A program made the translations under genes and the position numbers. Shown here one piece after another: positions 11,217 through 20,251 of a DNA stretch of 64,000 nt. The notes under the pieces are model-generated. The model made no database searches. It was not told the origin of the DNA and worked only from the letters and a program-made list of their open reading frames with translations. Source of the stretch: Podospora pseudoanserina (lineage: Eukaryota; Ascomycota; Sordariomycetes; Sordariales; Podosporaceae); contig NC_085920.1 of assembly GCF_035222485.1 (NCBI RefSeq), positions 62,001-126,000 on the forward strand, in the 5' to 3' direction. Numbering within the stretch: position 1 is the first letter of the stretch; every line of letters begins with the position of its first letter.

Positions 11217-11845
11217 GACATTTTCTTTTTGAAGATTACAAATTACAAGAAAATCAGAAAGGAGCGAGGAGAAGGAAAAAAGAATGAGGAAAATAAAAAT
11301 CCGTTGTTGGCGTCGTCGAGGTTGATCATCAGGTTCGATTGAAACAATGGAAACGTCCCAGAAAAAGTTGGACCCCGAAAGTGGCACTTGTCAGCGAGCG
11401 TGTGCCACTGCAACGTCAAAGTCGAGTCGCGGCACGGCATGTCAACGGCACATCAGTCGCGGCGGCGGTTGGTTGGTTGGAGGCGAGGGTTAGGGTCCAC
11501 TTGAAAATAGGAGGCCCCTTGTCATTTCATTGGACATCAGCAAAGTAGTGAATGACTGTTTTATTCTTCTACCCTCGAGCTAAGAAGTTCTTGCCAGAGT
11601 GGCCCAACTCGACAGCACAAGAATATCACAAAACACAAAACAAATGCAATGCAAAATGACAGAAAACAAGGAAATAATGAGATAACTAAACGAGTGGCCG
11701 CCCAGATATCCAAGCTGCTGTTAGCACAGAAAAAGAGCAATGCAAAAAAGACCAAGGCTCAAACGTCCATCACTGATCTAATCCAATCCCAGTCATCCAT
11801 CCTCATAAATGCTTTTGTTGATTTTGTTGAACATTGTCGGCAAGC
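11217..11845. other. Intergenic, TED1-like promoter and 3' flank of Q-rich gene
   Basis: Holds the upstream region of the TED1-like gene, including a telomere-like element at 11485-11496 and TTGG repeats just beside it, then the 3' flank of the glutamine-rich gene. No gene was found. Confidence 0.6.
11485..11496 (-). promoter_or_regulatory. Telobox-like element upstream of TED1-like gene
   Basis: The plus strand reads GAGGGTTAGGGT, that is ACCCTAACCCTC in the orientation of the minus-strand gene, about 270 bases before its start codon. TTAGGG-type boxes are bound by Tbf1/Myb-type telobox factors in fungi. Binding here is inference. Confidence 0.35.
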
Positions 11846-13484
11846 CTAGGCCTGGACCTTGTTACCCTGGAGCTGACCTTGGTTCTGGCCGGAGTTGTTG
11901 GAATCAAAGCGCTGCTGCTGCTGCTGCCCCTGCTGTCCCTGATTCTGGCCGGAGTTGTTGGAATCAAAGCGCTGCTGCTGCTGCCCCTGCTGTCCCTGAT
12001 TCTGGCCGGAGTTGTTGGAATCAAAGCGCTGCTGCTGCTGCCCCTGCTGTCCCTGCTGCCCTTGGAGGGAGCCTGACATCTTGTCGGCGTCGTTGTTGAA
12101 GCAGTCGCGGAGCCTGTTTCTTGGTCAGTTCTCTTGTTCTCACGCCGGGAGAGGCATGAACTCACATGTTGATGTCACCCTGCTGGCCAGCGACGTAGAG
12201 GCACTTCTTGAGCTCGTCCTGGATTTGTCCCCATTGCTGTCCCTGATCCGAAGAGCCAAGAACCTTCTCAGCCTTTGCGTCCTGCCCATTGGTCATGCCA
12301 GAGTTGGTGTTTTGATGCTCGGCACGGCCAGAAAGACGGCCCTGGTTGTTGTTCTCGCCCTTGTTGAGGAGCTGAGAGGACGAGATACCCTTCTCAAGCT
12401 TCTGCTGCATCGGGGTATCCTCCTGATTGTAAGTCTTCATTTGGGCGGGCTGGACAAACTTGGTGGACTCGCTGTCGCCCTCATTGTTGGTGCTGGCGCT
12501 GGAGCCCTTGGAGGAAGACTGTCCCTGACCGCGGGGCTGGACCTTCTCATGCTGGGAAATGACAATCGTGGGGACATCCTGCTCCTTCATGGCTGGGTTC
12601 TGGTGTTCACCGCCCTTGATAGCGGACTGGAGCTGCCCGTTGGTCGACTGTTGGCCTTGGTTGCCATTATCCAGATGGATTCTCTGGTTTTGACCCTGTG
12701 TGAGGCCCTCGTCCTTGTTGACGTTGTTGCCGAGTGGCTGCTCAAGCTGGCCGTTTCTCAGGCGCTGTCTCTCTTGCTCGAGACTGTTCTGGGGGTAGGC
12801 GTTGGACTCGAAACGGCCAGCGTTGCCGAGGGCACCAGAGCCCATGGGGCCCTGCTGCTGCTGGCCTTGAACCTCAGAGCGGCGGACTTGGGTCTTGCCC
12901 TTGCCCTCTTGCTGGCGCTCAAGGTTCTGCTGCTGCTGGGGACCAAAGAGAAGCTCCCGGATCTTGTCGAGGGTGGTCATGAGCTGCCCATTCTCTTGAG
13001 CTTGCTGTTGCTGCTGCTGCTGCTGGCCGTTGTTGTTCTTGTGAAGCCCGGAGTTGACCTCGGAGCGGGGCTGGTACTGCTGCTCCTTGGTGAAGGGGAT
13101 ATTGGAGCCGCCAGACGTAGTCGAAAGCTGGAGGCTCTCGTGATTGAGCTCCTTCTTGCCAAGGTAGTCGCCGGACTTGTCGTAGAGACCGTTGTTGCCG
13201 GTGTTGCTGCCGCCCATCTGGTTTCCGGAGTCGGCGCCGTGGCCAGCGGCGAACATTAGGTCGTGGGAGCGAGTAGACAGACCACCATTGCCGTTCTGGC
13301 GGGTCTTGTCAAAGCGGCCTTGCTGACCCTGTTGACCTTGCTGAGCGCCCTGGTCGTTGCCGCTCGAGATGCGGGTGTTTCCACCGTTGTGGGGGCAGTT
13401 GCCGTTTCCGCAGCTGGAGGCGGGAAGGGCTGAGCCTGTTGCCGCAATGGCGATGGTGGTGAGAACGGTGCGAGAAATATGCAT
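11846..13484 (-). CDS. Secreted glutamine-rich repeat protein (528 aa, 2 exons)
   Basis: No family recognised. Exons are 13484-12166 and 12113-11846 with a 52-nt intron (GTGAGT donor, CTGAC branch, CAG acceptor); splicing gives GDINM-LRDCFNNDADKM. The Met at 13484 opens a clear signal peptide (residues 1-19, ending at Ala-Leu-Pro) followed by SSCGNGNC. The frame continues upstream to a Met at 13604, but that extension would bury the signal. Most of the mature chain is low-complexity Gln/Asn/Gly/Ser with Q runs. The tail carries three tandem 19-20-residue units built around RFDSNNSGQNQGQQGQQQQ, ending GQLQGNKVQA. Only a handful of cysteines (CGNGNC, KKCLY, RDCF) could form disulfides. A cell-wall, adhesive or prion-like role is possible but unproven. 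A long frame on the opposite strand is a compositional shadow. Confidence 0.8.
11881..12056. repeat. 57-60-bp coding tandem repeat, three copies
   Basis: Three head-to-tail units begin at about 11881, 11941 and 11998, differing mainly by one CTG triplet. They encode the C-terminal repeats of the glutamine-rich secreted protein. The period is a multiple of three, so the frame is kept. Confidence 0.9.
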
Positions 13485-14786
13485 CTTGGCGACAAGAGAG
13501 GCTTCAACAAGGACAACTTTTTGGAGCCGACTGGAACTGAGTAGAGAAAGACTGTATGAATGCAGAGATGTATGCGTTGGATGATGAGATATTCCAAACG
13601 CCAAACCGGGGGAGGGAGATGGAAATATATATCCTTTTCGCTCCTCAACATCCCAACCACGCCCGGGTTGAAGTCAACGAGAATTACCCTCTTGTTCTAC
13701 AGCGTTGAGCAAACCAGCCCGGCCAGAACTCGCATTGCTGTCTGCGCGAGCCAGAATGATCGACCACGTCAAGAAAGACACCAAGCCAGCTCATGGCGGC
13801 TGGGTAGCAAGAAACAGGCAAGCGCCCGGCTCGTCACCCATACAAACCACGTCGTGACCCGGCCGCTATCGACCACCCACCACCTCTGTCACCTCAATCT
13901 CGGTGGGGGGAGAGAAAGTCGTGGTCGTCACCGGTTGCAATGGTCCCCCTGGCCTAGGTCATTGCGCTTCTAGACCGGCAGGACGATGTTCCTGTTGCCC
14001 AGGTCTGTCAGCTCTCGTGAGGACTGTCCAGTGGCTAACTTGAACGTAACACCCGCCTCCTTGCCCACGTTGACCGTACCTTTCTGACAACTCTTTTCCA
14101 CCAAGGCTTTGACAGGCGAAGGAAAGAGAAAAAAAAAGATATCATCCCGGACCATCACCAAAGTTGAGTATGCCAAACATGTCGTGAAACCGGCCTGTGT
14201 TGTTCCACCACCCCAACATCAGCGTGCAACATCAGGCTCCCCATTTGGGCGGTTTGGCACTGCTTGTACTCATCCGAGATCTGCCAGGTCACTGAATGAG
14301 GTTGCTCAACCAGTACGAAATGCCTGTCAGGGACCCTTGCATGTCACCATCGCCCCCTCTTCCACCTCACGTAGCAAGACGTTGTGTCGTGCCATGGTCG
14401 GCCATCAGTCGGAGCCTCTTGTCACAGATTCTCCTTGCCGTCCAAGCCAGAGGGCAAAAAGTCTTGTTCCACCTCAAACGTCTTGTCATGCCGATATAGG
14501 GAAAGAAAAAAAGTGAAGTGACAAATTATACGCATACATTTTTCCCCTTGATCGCCTGTAATCGTACATACAAATCAACCTGGTCGTTTTTTCGCCGCCC
14601 TGCTGCATTACCATGACCCCTATGTGCCGCTGTCCCAACGTAGCCGTGGCTCACATGCTGCTGCTGTTGCTGCTCCGGCCACCCTGTCCGAGACAGAAAG
14701 AGAGGTCATTCTCCCAATCTTCTCGAGCAACAGAGAGGAAGAAAAAGAGTGGTTGGACTATTGTTACATAGTGGGGGTGTTCAGGT
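13485..14786. other. Intergenic between Q-rich gene and TIM50
   Basis: About 1.3 kb containing the promoter of the glutamine-rich gene (right of 13484) and the 3' untranslated region of TIM50 (left of 14787). No gene was found. The open frames have Ser/Pro/His-rich, unconserved-looking translations. Confidence 0.55.
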
Positions 14787-16523
14787 CTACGCCGTCTTGG
14801 GCCCCGAAGTGCTATCTGTTGAGGATGAGGCTGATGTCTCCTCATCCTTGACGAACCAGCTGAACATGGACGACTTCATGCTCTTCATGGCTTCCTTCTG
14901 CATCTTCTCCTGGAGCTCTTGCTCTTCCTTCAGCCACTTCTCGCCATTCTTGCGGATCTCCTCCTCCAGCGCCAAGTAGTTACGCATGCCTCTCTCACGC
15001 GCGATATCCTGCAGCATCTTGCCCTTGGCAAACGCCTCGGTGGGGTTCTCCTCACCCTCCGTCACCATCAAGCTCATGTTGCTTGGCTTGAGGCCGAGAT
15101 GGCTGCTCAGCCAGCCGATGCCGCCGCCCGAGGCCTTAACCTTGTTGGCACCCAGCCTGCGCTGATGCTCGGCGCGGGCGAGGGCCTCACGGCGGGCAAA
15201 CTCGACTGGAATGTTCTTGCCCTCAAACGACTTGAGGACTTTGCGGACGTCATCGTACTGCATGGTGTGAATAAACTCCAAGAAGGGGACGAGATCGACC
15301 AGGTCCTTGTCCTTGGGGTTGCCCTTCCACTTAGGGAGGATGATGGCGTTCTCGGGCTGGGCACGGACGTGCTTGGCTTCGGTGTCGATGATGATCACCT
15401 TTGACAGATCACGGTTGAGGTACGACAAATCCTGGAGACACGTGTGTAAGTCTAACGGCGTCCATGTCAGATAGGGGAGGGCTGGCAGTCATACCTTGAT
15501 GATCTCGCCATCCTTGTACTTTGTGGCTTCACGGAAGAGGGGCCACATAATGAAACGGTAGGGATCCAGTTTGCGCACCAGCGGTTCGCCGGTGCCCCAG
15601 GGGACGGTGGTGAAGAGGACGATTTCGTAGTACTGCGAGAGGTAGTGCAAAAAGTAGTCCACGCCCGGCCGCTTTGCCACACGCCATCCATGCTCGCGAC
15701 TCCATTCGCTGTGAATCAGCATATCCTCCAGACTGATGCACAAGGTGTAGGGACGTTCAAAGGACGGGTCAGGGTCGGGGAGCAGCTTCTCAAATGACGG
15801 CTCCTGATAGTATGTGACAGTCTCCGTCATGCGTGACACGGCGCGCTTCCACCAGAGCCCCAGACTCCAGCCGTTGCCAACACTGGGGTTTTTGGCGAGC
15901 TCCTCCTCGCTCCATTCCCTGCCCAGATACACGGTGCCTCCGACAGCACCCAAGCCAGCAGAGGCGAGTGCGAAATAGGTCCACCACTTCCGCTTGCGCT
16001 CCGACGACGAGACATAGGCAGAAGCGGGAAGCTCACCCTTTGGCCTCTTTCTCCCGCCGCTGCCACCCCCATCACCACCGCTCCCAGCACCCGCCGCTTC
16101 GGCCTCCGAAGCCGCCTCGTCTCCGATGGTGGACTTGTCTGTAGCACCGGCCCGTTCGTATTCCAAAGTCGAAGGGATGCCCTGTGTCAGGTCTGGGAGC
16201 TTGGACAGATCGGGTATCGGCTCTTCGGGCTCCTGTTCCTGGGGTGTGGTTGACTTGGCCTCTGTCTCGGCGGCCGACGACGGTGGTGGCGGTGGTGGTG
16301 GTGGTGATGGCGGGGCATCTGGTTGCTTTGGTTGCTGCTGCTGTTCGGCAGCGGCCTTTTGTGACGGTGATTTTTTTGGAGCATTAAACCTCGACTTGTT
16401 GTCCTTGGCCATTCCTCGGGCCCATACGGCCGGCAATGTCTGGCGGGGGAGGGCCGACGACGCCGCAAAAGCCGCAGCTCTCGCACCCGCAACCGGGCGC
16501 GCAGCAGCTCGTGCCAGCATCAT
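14787..16523 (-). CDS. tim50: TIM50, TIM23 translocase receptor (557 aa, 2 exons)
   Basis: Inner-membrane receptor that takes presequence proteins from TOM and hands them to the TIM23 channel. Exons are 16523-15495 and 15431-14787; the 63-nt intron falls between EIIK and DLSYLNRD. Residues 1-40 are Arg/Ala-rich without acids, as in a mitochondrial presequence. Then comes a disordered stretch with an eight-residue Pro run near 74-81, a single membrane segment (about 180-201) and an intermembrane-space FCP1/NIF-like domain starting with LCISLEDMLIHSEWSREHGW. The phosphatase DxD signature is lost (LSLEDML), as is usual for the Tim50 pseudophosphatases. The KRPGVDYFLHYLSQYYEIV, LDPYRFIMWPLFREATKYKDG and IIIDTEAKHVRAQPENAI segments are strongly Tim50-like. 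The carboxyl end is helical and charged, ending Ser-rich. Confidence 0.95.
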
Positions 16524-17554
16524 GACTTTTGTTGTCTGGATGTTGCTGCTTCAGTCTCTCGGGGTCCTCCTCGGTCTCGGCTACAGTCGGCGATATCGTA
16601 TGAAAGAATGGAAGTGGAAGCAGCTGGATGTGAAGATGGGTTGCAAGTCGTCAAAGTGCTCCAACCTCGATGACAGCTGAACAACTGACCAGTTGAGGCC
16701 CATACCTTGGTCCAAAGCTCTGACCAAAAAATCTCAAAACCTTCTTGCTGCACATCTGCCAAGCAGTCGTTGGAGTCAAAAAAGCCCACACAATCCCTGC
16801 CACTGCCGGCCCTCTGCCACCTGCCAGGCCAATCGCATGTTCTCAACTCGATCGCCGATAAGCCGATAAGCCCGCAGTGGTGGGTCCAGTCTTTCGTCAT
16901 GGTGAACTGGCTGTCGGAGAGCCCCGCTCTCACGTGCCCCACCCTTGTGATGCCCCGCATGCCATTGAGCATTGAGCCATGGGATTCGGTTCAATCATCA
17001 ACTGCCTTTCTGCATCGATGCAGTCGTCGAACCTGTGCCTGAAGTACCTGCCCTCCCCTGTGAGATTGAACCTATCATTCATCCATTTCCCCTCATCTAC
17101 CTGGTGTGGTTCAAAAGTCGCGGCTGTTTCCTCCTCCTGGTTCTCCGTTCTCCACCCCTGCGATTCCATGATTCGCACCTTCATCCCAGCCAAAGCATCA
17201 ATTCTTCTGTCACATCTGCCTGCCATGGCCGCCGCGGATGCATTCTAGAGGGTGGTCCACGAGTCGACTTTTTCCAGTGCTCACCATGGGACCACCCTCT
17301 GAGTTCTGCATTTGTGCCCGCCCAACAAGCACCCAGACTGTGCATTTGCGATTAGCTGTTACAAACCAGAATTGACCGTAGGTTTCATCAGTCCGTCCCT
17401 CCAGCAAACATTTGCCACTACTAACTCGTAACTTGGCACTACACAGCCTTACTTTCGCCTTTTGCAAGCCAAGACTGAGCATTTACTCGACTTCCAAACC
17501 TCCAAACCAGCCCATATCCTTCCTCATAGATACCACGGTATAGAGTAGCGCAGC
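16524..17554. other. Divergent promoter region, TIM50 / F-box-like gene
   Basis: About 1 kb between two divergent genes, so it must hold both promoters and leaders. No additional gene is supported. Confidence 0.6.
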
Positions 17555-18547
17555 ATGGCCCGCCGAACGACGGCAAAGGGCCCTCGTGCCCGCGCCATTG
17601 CCTCCTCCTCTCTCGCCTCGTCCTCCGCCCGCCCCACGCCGGTTCCTTCGAGCGACGCGACCCCGGTCAGCTCGACCTACCCATCTACTTATGCCTCCGA
17701 GGCAGAACACGACTTGGATGATGACATGTTGAAGAAGATGCACGGATTGACCATCTCCGATACGCCCGGCCATTCTATCACCGCGGCCGTGGTCAAGAAG
17801 GCCGAGCCAAAGAAGCCGTTCCGGTTCTTGGATCTGCCACCCGAGCTCCGGATCACCATTTATGGTTATTATTTTGCCGATGTCGACCGTGTTCTCGACC
17901 TTGATCCGGCAAATTACAAGCGCATCCACAAGAAGCTGGGCCTCATGCGCACATGCAGGACGATTTACTATGAAGCAACCCACATGTTTTACAGCAGCCG
18001 TACTTTCCGGCTGTTCCCTACGCATCCGGGCCGCTACTTCAAGACGAAGAAGCCTCTCCTTGCGCGCCTCAAACCACGTCAGCGTAACTGCTTGACATCC
18101 CTAGAGTTGCGGCTCGGCCCCGGCTGGAGCAAACCTCCCCGCGGATGGGTTGTGAACCCAGCGCTCGGGCTTGCTGATTGCGTCAACGTGCGCAAACTGA
18201 CCGTTTTTGTCGAGTGCGATCCCAGTGATGGCATCTTCAGCGGCTTCCGTCGTCACGATGGATATTACGAAGGTTTCAGCACCAGCCTTCTCAGCAGCGT
18301 TTTGGATGAGATGCCATTTATCGACTGCTTGACTTTTGACGCCTGGTCAAGCGTCAAGAAATCGGGCGCCATGATGCGTGCTCTGCTGGAACTTGCATAT
18401 GCACGGGGCTTGTCAGTTCGCTGGGGTCCTGAAAGGGGTTGGGCCGACTTTGAAGACGAGGTGGAGGCTGTACCCGAAGGCCATGTTGCTAATAATGCTA
18501 TGTTGAGCCAGGCTCCGCTTGGGATTGGGGTTGCGGTTGTGGCTTGA
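17555..18547 (+). CDS. LPPELR-motif (F-box-like / 2EXR-type) protein (330 aa, single exon)
   Basis: Intronless protein of a type abundant in Pezizomycotina. A Ser/Ala/Pro-rich basic head (about residues 1-60) precedes the motif FRFLDLPPELRITIYGYYFA (about 89-108), which matches the first helix of F-box-like/2EXR domains. A long region with LMRTCRTIYYEATHMFYSSRTFRL follows, the usual continuation in this group, where a conserved R-E/Y-A-x-x-x-F/Y-Y segment marks the domain. The rest is an alpha/beta region without repeats. A role as substrate adaptor is possible, but no Skp1-binding evidence is visible. Start is the first ATG in the frame. Confidence 0.75.
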   Translation: MARRTTAKGPRARAIASSSLASSSARPTPVPSSDATPVSSTYPSTYASEAEHDLDDDMLKKMHGLTISDTPGHSITAAVVKKAEPKKPFRFLDLPPELRITIYGYYFADVDRVLDLDPANYKRIHKKLGLMRTCRTIYYEATHMFYSSRTFRLFPTHPGRYFKTKKPLLARLKPRQRNCLTSLELRLGPGWSKPPRGWVVNPALGLADCVNVRKLTVFVECDPSDGIFSGFRRHDGYYEGFSTSLLSSVLDEMPFIDCLTFDAWSSVKKSGAMMRALLELAYARGLSVRWGPERGWADFEDEVEAVPEGHVANNAMLSQAPLGIGVAVVA

Positions 18548-19141
18548 GGTTTTTCCTTTTCTTTGGTTTGTGGACAACGGCTGGGTAGCATGGGTATGGG
18601 CAACGGTTGGGTACGGTCATCATGATTATGAGCATATATGTTGTATTACGCATCTCATCACTTCACTCATTCCAATGGTGGATATTTTGCTGGCTGTTGC
18701 CGCTATTGCTCTGTGTTGCAGCAAGTATACCATCGAGGTCGTACTGATGAGTTTATGCTCACCTAACACCCTAGCATATCGAAAACCCACCGGCCTGCAG
18801 GTGTGCAAACAAAGGCGTTCGAGTTGTTGCCGTTATCACCGTCGGCGGCGAGTTAAACCCACAAGCCTCGACCGTGATTTGCTCAGGAACGAGCTGTGTT
18901 TGGCTGGCCCGCCCGAGAGTAACCGGAACTCCGCGGACTAGTTCACCTTTAAAGACCCCACCCACCATCATCATCACCATCATCACCATCATCACCATCA
19001 TCACCATCATCACCATCATCACCATCACCATCATCACCATCATCACCATCATCACCATCACCATCATCACCATCATCACCATCATCACCATCATTGACAA
19101 CTGCCCTGAGCCAAACGCACCAAACTATTGATACTGTCAAA
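18548..19141. other. Intergenic, nitronate monooxygenase promoter/leader
   Basis: About 600 bases including the 3' flank of the F-box-like gene, the 9-bp satellite at 18963-19094 and the immediate leader of the nitronate monooxygenase gene. No further gene was found. Confidence 0.65.
18963..19094. repeat. 9-bp satellite (CCATCATCA)n upstream of nitronate monooxygenase
   Basis: About 132 bases of near-perfect CCATCATCA units with two shortened CCATCA units. The array ends 47 bases before the ATG at 19142, so it probably lies in the core promoter or 5' leader. It contains no stop in any forward frame. The frame shared with the downstream gene stays open back to a TAA at 18950 but has no ATG, so it should not be translated. 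Confidence 0.95.
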
Positions 19142-20251
19142 ATGGCCGCCTCATCCATCCGCAACTCACTCAAGAGCCACTACCCCTGGGCCGCCTTCCC
19201 ATTGATCATCTCAGCCCCCATGCGTGTCATGTCGGGCCCTGCTCTCGCTTTCGCCGTCTCTGAGGCTGGAGGTTTGGGGTTCATCGGCCCAGGTATCAAG
19301 CCCGAGTCCATCCTGACTGATCTGACCGAAGCCGCCTCTCTATGTTCACAGCGGGCTTCTGACGCTGCACGGCTCAACGTCCAAGACGAGGGGGTTCTAC
19401 CTGTTGGGATTGGGTTCCAGCTGTGGAATGGTGATCTCGGTTCGGCGAAGGAGGCGGCGGAAAAGTTTATCCCGGCGGCGATTTGGCTTTTTGCGCCAAA
19501 GGATGGGCAAAAGGATGTTGACGACTGGACTGAGGGGTTGAGAGGGGTGACCAAGGGGAGGAGTCAGATTTGGTTGCAGGTTGGGACTGTGGGTGAGGCG
19601 GTTGAGGCGGCAGAGTCGAAACGGGGGAGGCCAGATGTGCTGGTTGTCCAGGGACAGGAAGCAGGTGGGCATGGGAGGACGAGTGATGGGGCTAGTTTGG
19701 GGACGTTGGTGCCTGAAATCAAAGATACACTGGAGGAAAGGGGTGCAGGTGACATTCCACTGTTTGCGGCGGGAGGGATTGCTGATGGGAGGGGTGTGGC
19801 TGCGGCTCTGTGCCTGGGGGCATCTGGGGTAGTCATGGGGACAAGGTTTCTGTGTTCAAACGAGGCGAGAATCAAAAAGGGTTACCAGGACGCTGTGCTT
19901 GAGGCTAAAGACGGCGGAAAGAATACAGTTAGGACCCATCTGTATAATCACCTGAGGGGGACGTTTGGGTGGCCGGAAGAGAAGTGGGCGCCGAGGACAA
20001 TAGTCAACAGAAGCTGGGAGGAACACACTCAGGGTGGCATTTCTTTTGATCAGCTGAAGAAGAAACACGACCAGAGTGTGAAAGAAGACGGCGATAAAGC
20101 CTGGGGAAGACAGACTGGCAGGACGGCAACATATGCTGGTAGTGGCGTTGGTTTGGTCAGAAGTGTTGACCCGGCAGGCGAAATTGTCGAGAAGACAAGG
20201 GAAGAGGCAAAGAAAATTTTGAGGAGCCTGCAGAGTGGGCTGCAAGTTTAG
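19142..20251 (+). CDS. Nitronate monooxygenase (2-nitropropane dioxygenase-like), 369 aa
   Basis: FMN enzyme that oxidises propionate-3-nitronate and related alkyl nitronates to aldehydes and nitrite, a detoxification step. The TIM-barrel signature is complete. It starts with FPLIISAPMRVMSGPALAFAVSEAGGLGFIGPG (FMN-binding N-terminal part), then shows VLVVQGQEAGGHGR with the conserved His used as catalytic base (about residue 180), LFAAGGIADGRGVAAAL and ASGVVMGTRFLCSNEA for phosphate binding. Length is normal for the fungal class I-like enzymes and the gene has no intron. ATG at 19142 (AAAATGG context) was chosen. The frame is open further upstream but contains no ATG. Confidence 0.92.
   Translation: MAASSIRNSLKSHYPWAAFPLIISAPMRVMSGPALAFAVSEAGGLGFIGPGIKPESILTDLTEAASLCSQRASDAARLNVQDEGVLPVGIGFQLWNGDLGSAKEAAEKFIPAAIWLFAPKDGQKDVDDWTEGLRGVTKGRSQIWLQVGTVGEAVEAAESKRGRPDVLVVQGQEAGGHGRTSDGASLGTLVPEIKDTLEERGAGDIPLFAAGGIADGRGVAAALCLGASGVVMGTRFLCSNEARIKKGYQDAVLEAKDGGKNTVRTHLYNHLRGTFGWPEEKWAPRTIVNRSWEEHTQGGISFDQLKKKHDQSVKEDGDKAWGRQTGRTATYAGSGVGLVRSVDPAGEIVEKTREEAKKILRSLQSGLQV

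Noticed and set aside
12012-13259. A 415-codon leucine-rich plus-strand frame over the Q-rich gene
   Set aside because: Leu/Val runs come from CTG/GTT-type antisense of Gln/Asn codons; the minus strand has a signal peptide and a proper intron.
18771-19173. Frames with Met-Val or Asp-Gly repeats on the minus strand
   Set aside because: They only translate the 9-bp satellite and lack any flanking protein-like sequence.
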